DNA from: Helicobacteraceae bacterium
GTDB taxonomy: Bacteria; Campylobacterota; Campylobacteria; Campylobacterales; Sulfurimonadaceae
DNA length: 9,012 nucleotides
Assembly: GCA_027057185.1 (NCBI GenBank)
Contig: JALUJE010000190.1
Coordinates: 1 to 9,012 of the forward strand
Direction of reading: 5' to 3'
The translations under genes were made by a program, and so were the position numbers. Positions 1-5,157 of this stretch are shown here, piece by piece (the first letter of the stretch is position 1; the number at the start of each line of letters is the position of its first letter). The notes under the pieces are model-generated. The model ran no database searches. It saw only the letters and a list, made by a program, of their open reading frames with translations, and had not been told where the DNA came from.

Positions 1-192
1 TGTTAACTTATTTTTATTAAATAAAAAAGGTAAAAAGAAAAAGGAAGATACATGAAATGCATACAATAACCTCTGTAAATTTTCATGAGAACCTACAAAA
101 AACTGTTCAATATGTCCTAAGATAATTAATAAAATCAAGATCCCTTTTAAGCGGTCTGATTCTTCGAAACTCAATGTATCTGTATCTCTCAT
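1..192 (-). CDS. Acyltransferase-3 (OafA/YrhL-like) membrane protein, N-terminal part, cut by the left window edge
   Basis: Reading the minus strand from 192 gives 64 open codons up to the edge. ATG is chosen because an AAGAGG Shine-Dalgarno (197-202) sits four bases upstream. The protein begins with a short cytoplasmic stretch, then RLKGILILLIILGH forms the first membrane helix, followed by LLYAFHVSSFFFLPFLF. This matches the start of acyltransferase-3 proteins, where a basic residue and a histidine ten residues later (here K16 and H27) in helix 1 are needed for activity, and a second helix carries an F-H-x3-FFFL-like block. The family transfers acetyl or other acyl groups from the cytoplasm to surface sugars such as O-antigen, capsule or peptidoglycan. 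The acceptor cannot be told from this fragment. The gene is much richer in A and T than the rest of the window, as is common for surface-polysaccharide genes of transferred origin. The family call is fairly sure; the function is inferred. Confidence 0.75.
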   Translation of the reverse strand, partial: MRDTDTLSFEESDRLKGILILLIILGHIEQFFVGSHENLQRLLYAFHVSSFFFLPFLFNKNKLT

Positions 193-224
193 ATTACCTC
201 TTAACTAATTTGAACATTTTATCT

Positions 225-230
225 ATCATA
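225..230 (-). promoter_or_regulatory. Possible -10 element for the acyltransferase gene
   Basis: The minus strand reads TATGAT here, 32 bases before the ATG at 192. Seventeen bases further upstream is CTCACA, a 4/6 match to a -35. Such AT-rich hexamers arise often by chance in this low-GC stretch, so this is a weak call. Confidence 0.25.
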
Positions 231-241
231 TGAGTAGTATG

Positions 242-407
242 CTAAACTGTGAGATTTTTTTGATTATCTTCGCGGACTATCCGGCAATAATTACATTTCC
301 AGGAGAAACTTTTTTGGTATATTGAGTATACCACTTTAGACCAACAAACAAGAGTATTCTCCTCTTTTCCACCACAAAAGTCAAGACAACTTTCAAAAAG
401 ACGTCAT
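242..407 (-). pseudogene. Possible small cysteine-rich protein gene with a one-base frameshift
   Basis: An ATG at 405-407 lies seven bases after an AGGA Shine-Dalgarno (415-418) but reads only M-T-S-F before a stop. The stop falls at a run of five T. Removing one T joins this start to a frame that stays open to TAG at 242-244, giving about 54 residues. The joined product has cysteines spaced CLDFC, then LVCWSKVVYS, then FSWKCNYCRIV, and ends DNQKNLTV. The CxxC pair and further cysteines could bind a metal, but I do not recognise the family. It would sit about 50 bases upstream of the acyltransferase in the same direction. The downstream frame is open for 57 codons after its previous stop, which is only mildly unexpected in AT-rich DNA. 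A second frame on the same strand is also open here, so chance cannot be excluded. Confidence 0.22.
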
Positions 408-519
408 TCTATTATCCTATGATACCTGTTGTAACAATGTGGACTGAAAGATTGCTTTGCTTTACAACCTGTTCATAATTTTTTGTTGTTAACCTGCCCC
501 AAAAATTAATCTCATTTCC

Positions 520-633
520 ATGGATAATTATGCGTACTGCTTAGAACTACTCGAAACTACATCTAAAAGAGAGTTATTGGATCGTATCCATATCGATTGT
601 ATAGAAGCCAACACAACAAGACGGTTTGATTAG
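520..633 (+). CDS. Possible 37-residue ORF, unrecognised
   Basis: ATG at 520 opens a frame starting MDNYAYCLELLETTSKREL and closing at TAG 631-633. It would form a charged helix-rich peptide with two cysteines. There is no Shine-Dalgarno upstream (CTCATTTCC precedes the ATG) and its stop overlaps the convergent lipoprotein stop by three bases. It could be a chance frame or the end of a decayed gene; the frame is open upstream only to 493. I do not recognise it, and list it only because the surrounding 400 bases are otherwise empty. Confidence 0.12.
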   Translation: MDNYAYCLELLETTSKRELLDRIHIDCIEANTTRRFD

Positions 634-1391
634 AGAATTGCGGTGATCTCAGAAACTGTTTTGCTGCATTGTTGTACGGTTTGTGCCGTTTGCGCACTGC
701 TAATCATATAGCAGTTTTCATTAACCGAGCCGATCTCTCCAATACTTTTGGCATAATAGAAGGTAGTGGTATTGGTTATGGAGATGCTCATGGGAGTATT
801 CTGATAGGCTATATCGGTATCGGTAAAGCCTTGACACGCTATTGCGATAACATCATCATATGTTTTGGTATTGAGTGATTTGGAATCAAAATGATCTTTC
901 AGGCTACATGTCAGCGTCATTGCGATGTCGTCAGCAGTATTGGGTACAGGTGTGTTGAGGATGTTATTGGCTACAGGATCACCCAGATCGGCAAAACGAA
1001 CCATTGTAACGACGGCATCGAATTGTAAGGAGTTTGGGTCACTAATCTGTTGTGTTATTGCCGTTTGTGTGATGGTATAGGTTGTGTCCAGTTGCCCGTG
1101 CCCATCATATGCTTTGACGCTGTTGTTGCCAACCTCATAGCGTTGTGTCAATTCTGAAGTGGCCGTAGGCATGCTGCCATAGATGTGATTGCCCTCAGTA
1201 TCTTTATAGGTGCGTTCAACAAAGGTGCTGAGCTGATTTTGTGCCGGCACGATATATTGACGTAAATCATAGGTACCGCTGGTTTTAAAATCAAGAGAAG
1301 TACTGTTATGATCGCTACTGCTACCACCGCAACCAACACTGAATATTGCTGCACTCACTAACAGGGTATTTCGTAAGCTACTCCATGGCAT
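630..1391 (-). CDS. Secreted lipoprotein of unknown function, 253 aa
   Basis: The N-terminus has a positively charged arginine (R7), a hydrophobic core LLVSAAIFSVG and a cysteine at 21 followed by GGSSS. This is a signal peptide II with lipobox S-V-G-C, so the mature protein should be lipid-anchored to the outside of the inner membrane or to the outer membrane. The glycine/serine run after the cysteine is a typical flexible tether. The rest is rich in Thr, Ser, Asn and Gln, with alternating stretches such as LDTTYTITQTAITQ and MSISITNTTTFYYA that look like beta strands. Four further cysteines (162, 186, 227, 242) could form two disulfides in the periplasm. An AAGGAA Shine-Dalgarno (1397-1402) lies five bases before the ATG, supporting the start. 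It is a single gene: the nearest genes are 196 bases upstream and over 400 downstream. I recognise no enzyme motif; only location is supported. Confidence 0.8.
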   Translation of the reverse strand: MPWSSLRNTLLVSAAIFSVGCGGSSSDHNSTSLDFKTSGTYDLRQYIVPAQNQLSTFVERTYKDTEGNHIYGSMPTATSELTQRYEVGNNSVKAYDGHGQLDTTYTITQTAITQQISDPNSLQFDAVVTMVRFADLGDPVANNILNTPVPNTADDIAMTLTCSLKDHFDSKSLNTKTYDDVIAIACQGFTDTDIAYQNTPMSISITNTTTFYYAKSIGEIGSVNENCYMISSAQTAQTVQQCSKTVSEITAIL

Positions 1392-1417
1392 TGTGTTTCC
1401 TTTGTTATGTTATGAAC

Positions 1418-1439
1418 TAATTTTAATATATTGAAATTA
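1418..1439. promoter_or_regulatory. 22-bp imperfect palindrome upstream of the lipoprotein gene
   Basis: TAATTT and AAATTA flank a self-complementary AATATATT core, with one mismatched base pair (T1424 and G1433). Its near edge is 27 bases before the lipoprotein ATG, where a promoter or operator would lie, and the minus strand contains a TAAAAT -10-like hexamer inside it. It could bind a dimeric regulator overlapping the promoter. Pure A/T palindromes also occur by chance in intergenic DNA this AT-rich, and no known operator consensus is matched closely enough to name a regulator. Confidence 0.3.
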
Positions 1440-1566
1440 ATACAATGTTAATAATCTGTTTCTTAAAGCAAAATTGTACGTCACAACTAATCAGCTATAT
1501 TATAAAGATTTTTAATAATACTTTCCTATACTACCGTTGTCTGTTTCAAAAAGTATGTTAGTTACA

Positions 1567-1607
1567 CTTTAGATTCCGTTTTCCCCCTCAATATGAGGAG
1601 TCTAAAG
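1567..1607 (-). terminator. Nested inverted repeat at the end of the DUF819-epimerase operon
   Basis: CTTTAGA (1567-1573) pairs with TCTAAAG (1601-1607). Inside it CCTCA (1586-1590) and TGAGG (1594-1598) form a second short stem with a three-base loop. The structure straddles the epimerase stop codon at 1588-1590. On the transcript no T-run follows directly; the first run of five T comes about 16 bases later. It may be a weak terminator or a 3'-end-protecting structure rather than a canonical intrinsic terminator. Confidence 0.35.
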
Positions 1608-2640
1608 CTGTAATAGATAATTTTCTCTCCTTACAACTGATAACAGAATTTCTTGGCATGTTCTCATACAACATGGGACTGTCAAGATCAACCAAGCGTA
1701 TGACATCCTGATGGGTCATCGCAATACACATTGCCGCCTCAATAGACATTACTCCTTCGAGCATTGATCCTAGCATACACGGTACCCGATACTGACGACA
1801 TAATGCAATAATCTCCAGTGCTTTACTGATACCACCGCATTTCATGAGTTTAATATTGATAATATCCGCCCCGCCAGAGGCAATCATGGCACGGGCATCT
1901 TCAAGGACAAATACCGATTCATCGGCAATAATATCAATATTGGCGTATTGGGTAATGGCTCTGAGTGCATCGGTATTTTCAGCACTAACAGGCTGCTCGA
2001 TGGCAACAATATCAACCCCGTGTAAGGCATCAATCATGGTAAGACTCTGCTCATAACTCCATGCCTGGTTGGCATCAACAATAATAGCGGCGTGCGGTAC
2101 GGCATGTTTTACATGTAAAATGCGTTCAAGATCATTACCGTCATTTGAACCGACCTTGATTTTTAAAAGCGTATAACCGTTTTCATAGGCTTCTGCAGCA
2201 TCACGTGCCATAATGTAGGGTGCATTGAGACTGATGGTGAGATAGGTTGAAAGTGGTATGTGTCTGCCCCCTAAAAAAGTGAGCAGCGGTTGTGAAGTGG
2301 CAGTGGCGTAGAGTCGGTAGATTGCCATATCGACGGCGGCTTTGGCACTACTGGCATGAGTACAGCTTTCATGTAATGCACGTAACATTGCTCTCATATC
2401 GGTAAAATGTACATGTAATATTTTTGGAGCAATATCATGGAGAATGTTATGTCGCATCGTTACGATGCTTTCGCCCGTAATGGCAACGGTCGGAGGGGCT
2501 TCACCGATTGCTTGCATACCTGTATCCGTCGTGAGGGTAAGTGTCAGACTCTCTACGGCATCGACTCGGCGCAATGCCGTAATAAAGGGTTTTTTGAGTG
2601 GTATGGTACTGCTTTGGAGTGTGATGCTACGAATGATCAT
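1588..2640 (-). CDS. Dipeptide epimerase, enolase superfamily (L-Ala-D/L-Glu epimerase type), 350 aa
   Basis: This cytoplasmic enzyme should invert the C-terminal residue of a dipeptide, typically L-Ala-D-Glu from murein peptides to L-Ala-L-Glu. The N-terminal capping domain carries the GEAPPT and ITGES loop (46-57). The barrel has the catalytic lysine pair in LLKIKVG (K160, K162) and the second lysine K264 in NIKLMKCGG. Metal ligands are D189 (VDANQAW), E215 (IEQP) and D240 (ADES). The D-x-D at 318-320 (VDLDSPML) is the feature that in this subgroup holds the dipeptide amino group. Spacing closely follows Bacillus YkfB-type enzymes and the length is normal. The ATG overlaps the upstream DUF819 stop as ATGA (2637-2640) with no good Shine-Dalgarno of its own, so translation is probably coupled. 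Epimerase class is well supported. The exact dipeptide is inferred, since relatives act on other dipeptides. Confidence 0.9.
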   Translation of the reverse strand: MIIRSITLQSSTIPLKKPFITALRRVDAVESLTLTLTTDTGMQAIGEAPPTVAITGESIVTMRHNILHDIAPKILHVHFTDMRAMLRALHESCTHASSAKAAVDMAIYRLYATATSQPLLTFLGGRHIPLSTYLTISLNAPYIMARDAAEAYENGYTLLKIKVGSNDGNDLERILHVKHAVPHAAIIVDANQAWSYEQSLTMIDALHGVDIVAIEQPVSAENTDALRAITQYANIDIIADESVFVLEDARAMIASGGADIINIKLMKCGGISKALEIIALCRQYRVPCMLGSMLEGVMSIEAAMCIAMTHQDVIRLVDLDSPMLYENMPRNSVISCKERKLSITALDSSY

Positions 2641-3767
2641 GAAGCAATATGCTCTAACAGTGTCGCTACGCCCAGTCCGGCGACGGTACCGATAAGATAG
2701 CCCATGATCGCCATGAGTACCGCTACGCCAATGAGAGAACGATGGTATGCGGCGGCCAAAATGGGTGCAGATGCGACCCCGCCGATATTGGCGAGAGAGG
2801 CGACGGCAATACTAAAGAGATCGAGTTTAAAGAGTTTGGCGGCAAGGAGCATCATTAGGGCATGTAGAGCCAAAATCAGTATACCGGCAAATAGATAGAT
2901 TGGCACACTGCTCATGCCCTCAAAACTTGCCCGTGAGCCAATAAGTGCAACCAGAAGATAGAGCATTGTTGTGGCAATATGACTACTGCCGTTATAGCGT
3001 CGCAGAGGTGTCAGTGAAGCAGCGACACCGAAGAATGTGGCAAGAAGAACCACCCAGGTTGTACTACTAAAACCACCGAATGTCGTGGCAAGAAGTTGGG
3101 TGATGAGGGCGACGCCCAATGCCAGAAGCAGGAGCGTCCAGTATTTGGGTGCTCCCATTTCACAGGCACAGCCTAAAATGGGGTCATGAACCGGTATGGC
3201 TGTTGCGCCTGTAAAGCGTTCAAAGCGTGACGCAAAAGGAACCAGTGCCAGTAGCAGCATGACCCATAAGGCATAATCTACAGAGTCGACAATCAGGGCA
3301 TATCCCATCATGGTTTCATTGACATCGAGTGCTGAAGCAATGGCGAGCATATTGGCGGTACCGCCCATCCAACTGCCGCAGAGTGCGGAAAAGAGTCCCG
3401 CTTCTTGTAGATTGAAGTGCATTAAAGTAAAGACTGCAACAAAGGCAACGGCAATGGAAAGGGTAGCACTTACATAGGCAATGAGAAGCGGTCGCCCCAA
3501 ATGGGCAAAGGCTTTAAAATCAAGTTGTAGCAGCATTAAAAAGAGCATGCCTGGGAGCAGATTGTTTTTGGCAGTTTGGTACGTGTTGCTTATAGCGTTA
3601 TTGCTCTCCCATAAACCGAACGAGGCAGAGAGCATGGCGGTGGCATAGATGAGTACTACGGCAGGAACGGTTTTGAAAATTGGAGAGAGGTTTCGATGTT
3701 CGGCAATACCGAAAAGTGCAGCAAGGAGTGCGATGGAGAGCAGGTATGTCAGTGGTGATTCAATCAT
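2637..3767 (-). CDS. DUF819 (YjcL-like) integral membrane protein, 376 aa
   Basis: The protein is almost entirely hydrophobic, with roughly ten membrane helices starting at residue 5. Two matching glycine-rich helix-break motifs, GSWMGGTANMLA (131-142) and SLANIGGVASAPILAAAY (324-341), mark the two halves of an inverted-repeat fold and are typical of DUF819. A polar loop with CACEMG (200-205) separates the halves. The family has no firmly established substrate that I know of; its fold type suggests a secondary transporter. It is the first gene of a two-gene operon with the dipeptide epimerase, so import of dipeptides or their products is a reasonable inference. The start at 3767 is immediately before the first helix. 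There is no Shine-Dalgarno and a -10-like TACAAT lies five bases upstream, suggesting a leaderless mRNA. It is divergent from the small membrane protein at 3809. Confidence 0.88.
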   Translation of the reverse strand: MIESPLTYLLSIALLAALFGIAEHRNLSPIFKTVPAVVLIYATAMLSASFGLWESNNAISNTYQTAKNNLLPGMLFLMLLQLDFKAFAHLGRPLLIAYVSATLSIAVAFVAVFTLMHFNLQEAGLFSALCGSWMGGTANMLAIASALDVNETMMGYALIVDSVDYALWVMLLLALVPFASRFERFTGATAIPVHDPILGCACEMGAPKYWTLLLLALGVALITQLLATTFGGFSSTTWVVLLATFFGVAASLTPLRRYNGSSHIATTMLYLLVALIGSRASFEGMSSVPIYLFAGILILALHALMMLLAAKLFKLDLFSIAVASLANIGGVASAPILAAAYHRSLIGVAVLMAIMGYLIGTVAGLGVATLLEHIAS

Positions 3768-3772
3768 GTGCT

Positions 3773-3801
3773 ATTGTATCATAAGCAAAAGCATGGCACA
3801 A
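3773..3801 (-). promoter_or_regulatory. Putative sigma70-type promoter of the DUF819-epimerase operon
   Basis: On the minus strand TTGTGC (3796-3801, 3/6 match to -35) is followed by a 17-base spacer and TACAAT (3773-3778, 5/6 match to -10). Only AGCAC separates the -10 from the ATG at 3767. Transcription would therefore begin at or next to the start codon. The 41-base divergent gap must also hold the promoter for the gene at 3809. Confidence 0.45.
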
Positions 3802-3808
3802 TGGTCAC

Positions 3809-4108
3809 ATGTATTATGATTTTGAGTTTTGGGTACTGTTTACCAGCTTTTTTTTAGTACTGACCTATTTGGTATTGGGTTTTATCATTGCGTTTGAAGT
3901 GGTGTTGGCCATGAGCGGTTCTTCCGTGGCGTTACAGTGGATAAAAAAACACTGCAGCTACAAAGAGCTTTATGCCGAGGTGATTGTCTTCTACCCGATG
4001 ATACTGTTGGGCTACTTTTTTTTAGAGGTGGTGCCGCACTATCTTTTTGGCACACATAAAGCGGCGTTTGATATTCAAGATCTTTTTGACAGACTGTACC
4101 AAAATTAA
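3809..4108 (+). CDS. Small two-helix membrane protein, 99 aa, unknown function
   Basis: Two hydrophobic helices are visible, at about residues 8-35 (VLFTSFFLVLTYLVLGFIIA) and 57-75 (VIVFYPMILLGYFFLEVV). A basic, cysteine-containing segment (WIKKHCSYKELYAE) lies between them and a soluble tail (HKAAFDIQDLFDRLYQN) follows. This suggests a small inner-membrane protein. I do not recognise a family with a known role. The exonuclease gene starts only 17 bases after its stop, so the two are probably co-transcribed. No Shine-Dalgarno is seen before the ATG at 3809. A possible -10, TATCAT (3777-3782), would start the transcript about 20 bases upstream, overlapping the divergent promoter. The steady reading frame and clear membrane pattern make it likely to be a real gene. 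Confidence 0.72.
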   Translation: MYYDFEFWVLFTSFFLVLTYLVLGFIIAFEVVLAMSGSSVALQWIKKHCSYKELYAEVIVFYPMILLGYFFLEVVPHYLFGTHKAAFDIQDLFDRLYQN

Positions 4109-4125
4109 CACTAAGAGAAGTTTTT

Positions 4126-4866
4126 ATGCCACAATATATTATTTTAGATACAGAGACCACCGGTACGCAAGATCAAGACCGTATTATTCAATTGGGATTT
4201 TTAGTTTTAGATAGCAAAAATGTCAGTGTCTACAATGCGTTTTGTTCCAGTGATATTCCTATCTCTTACGCTGCCATGGAAGTACACGGCATTACGCCGG
4301 AGCAGATCGAAGGCAAACCCTCATGTCAGGAAACCGAAGCGTTTGCAGCACTCAATGCACTGAATGTGAGTGAGAACTATTTGATTATTCATAATGCCCC
4401 GTTTGATCTGAAAATGCTGGAAAAAGAGGGGTTTGCATGTCATATGAAGCTCATCGATACGTTGCGGGTTGCCAAACATGTTTTTGAGGATGAAGAGGCA
4501 CATCGATTGCAGTATTTCCGTTACAAGATGGGACTGTATAAGCAAGAAGAAGCGGAAGCGGAGGCGTTGGGTATTGTCGTGAAGGCACACGATGCCATCG
4601 GTGATGTGCTGGTGCTCAAACTCTTTTTAAGCGAATTGCGCAAAGCGGTTGAAGCAAAGTTTTCCAATGTCAATGCTGTCGAAATGATGGTGGAGTTGAC
4701 GCAAAAACCCATTCTCATTAAAATGTTTCGTTTTGGAAAATACCGTGGTCAGGCGGTGGCAGATGTGGCACGGGAAGATAGCGGCTATCTGAAGTGGATG
4801 CTGGATAAAATGGAAAATCTGGATGAAGATATGCGTTATACTATCAACTATTACCTTCAGGGCTAA
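4126..4866 (+). CDS. DEDDh 3'-5' exonuclease with ExoX-like C-terminal (DUF3820-type) domain, 246 aa
   Basis: Residues 1-170 form a DnaQ-like exonuclease fold that hydrolyses DNA (possibly RNA) from 3' ends with two metal ions. The acidic residues are all present: D8 and E10 in LDTETTG (motif I), D94 in IIHNAPFD (motif II), and H155 plus D160 in KAHDAIGD (motif III, the H-x4-D of the DEDDh class). VHGIT at 53-57 is the usual second block of this family. Residues about 199-235 (MFRFGKYRGQAVADVA, then GYLKWML) match the small domain found at the end of exodeoxyribonuclease X-like proteins. The architecture therefore points to an ExoX-type repair nuclease rather than a polymerase proofreading subunit. 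An AAGAGAAG Shine-Dalgarno (4113-4120) five bases before the ATG supports the start. It overlaps the convergent Sel1 gene by four bases. Confidence 0.9.
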   Translation: MPQYIILDTETTGTQDQDRIIQLGFLVLDSKNVSVYNAFCSSDIPISYAAMEVHGITPEQIEGKPSCQETEAFAALNALNVSENYLIIHNAPFDLKMLEKEGFACHMKLIDTLRVAKHVFEDEEAHRLQYFRYKMGLYKQEEAEAEALGIVVKAHDAIGDVLVLKLFLSELRKAVEAKFSNVNAVEMMVELTQKPILIKMFRFGKYRGQAVADVAREDSGYLKWMLDKMENLDEDMRYTINYYLQG

Positions 4867-5126
4867 AACATGGTTTTGGTTGAGGTGATAATTTCACTCA
4901 AACGGTATGCCGCATCACGATGACGGCTACGTGCCGCCTTTTTCCAGAGTTGTTGTGCCTGGGTGATATCTCGCTCTACACCGTCCCCTTCAAAATACAT
5001 TAGTCCCAGATAGTACTGTGCTTCAGGATCACGATCATAGGTAGCAAGAGGGTAAAACAGCTCATATGCCTCTGTAAATCTATTTTCCTGGTATAACGTA
5101 ATGGCATCTTCAAGACAAGGTTGCAA
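4863..5126 (-). CDS. Short Sel1-repeat protein, 87 aa, TTG start
   Basis: The core YYLGLMYFEGDGVERDITQA followed by QQLWKKAARSRHRDAAYRLSEI is one full Sel1 repeat (consensus LG-x-MY-x-G-x-GV-x-D-x2-A-x3-W-x-KAA). A preceding degenerate TPR-like helix pair (DAITLYQENRFTEAYELFYPLA) comes first. Such repeats are helical scaffolds for protein binding; a single repeat with no partner domain gives no specific role. I chose TTG at 5124-5126 because AAGGAG (5132-5137) lies five bases upstream. A longer reading from an ATG at 5267 would run antisense through the start of the histidine kinase and adds a stretch with no Sel1 character. No signal peptide is seen from the TTG, so it is probably cytoplasmic. 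Its stop overlaps the exonuclease stop tail-to-tail. Confidence 0.72.
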   Translation of the reverse strand: MQPCLEDAITLYQENRFTEAYELFYPLATYDRDPEAQYYLGLMYFEGDGVERDITQAQQLWKKAARSRHRDAAYRLSEIITSTKTMF

Positions 5127-5150
5127 AAGGACTCCTTTTTTGGCTATAGT
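5121..5150 (+). promoter_or_regulatory. Putative promoter of the histidine kinase gene
   Basis: TTGCAA (5121-5126, 4/6 match to -35) and TATAGT (5145-5150, 5/6 match to -10) are 18 bases apart. The kinase ATG at 5158 begins seven bases after the -10, predicting a leaderless transcript. The -35 overlaps the TTG start codon of the divergent Sel1 gene, whose Shine-Dalgarno lies in the spacer, so the two genes share every base of this junction. Confidence 0.45.
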
Positions 5151-5157
5151 CTGCGTT

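Larger units (their letters stand above)
193..629. other. Low-GC stretch without a convincing intact gene
   Basis: Between the acyltransferase start and the lipoprotein stop, GC is about 33% against roughly 42-55% in sampled lines of the genes to the right. Besides the broken cysteine-rich frame (242-407), it holds a hairpin-capable repeat GGTATA-TTGAG-TATACC (316-332) and a plus-strand frame at 520-633 of 37 codons with no Shine-Dalgarno. No tRNA cloverleaf, insertion-sequence ends or direct-repeat array were seen. It looks like a decayed or recombined junction. Confidence 0.5.

Noticed and set aside
316..332. GGTATA-TTGAG-TATACC hairpin as a terminator
   Set aside because: The stem is only six pairs and mostly A/T, and neither strand has a T-run directly after the stem in the needed position.
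277..408. Hydrophobic open frame on the minus strand ending KKVSPGNVIIAG
   Set aside because: It has no ATG or Shine-Dalgarno and overlaps the cysteine-rich frame, which has a better start site. It is probably chance in AT-rich DNA.
669..878. Plus-strand open frame opposite the lipoprotein gene
   Set aside because: It is a shadow of the minus-strand lipoprotein, whose signal peptide, lipobox and Shine-Dalgarno are clear.
2437..2700. Plus-strand open frames opposite the epimerase and DUF819 genes
   Set aside because: The minus-strand frames carry intact family motifs across this area; the opposite frames have no recognisable domain.
5101..5157. Longer N-terminus for the histidine kinase starting at ATG 5101
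   Set aside because: These 19 codons run antisense over the Sel1 start codon and its Shine-Dalgarno, have no ribosome site of their own, and lie upstream of the best -10 (5145-5150).
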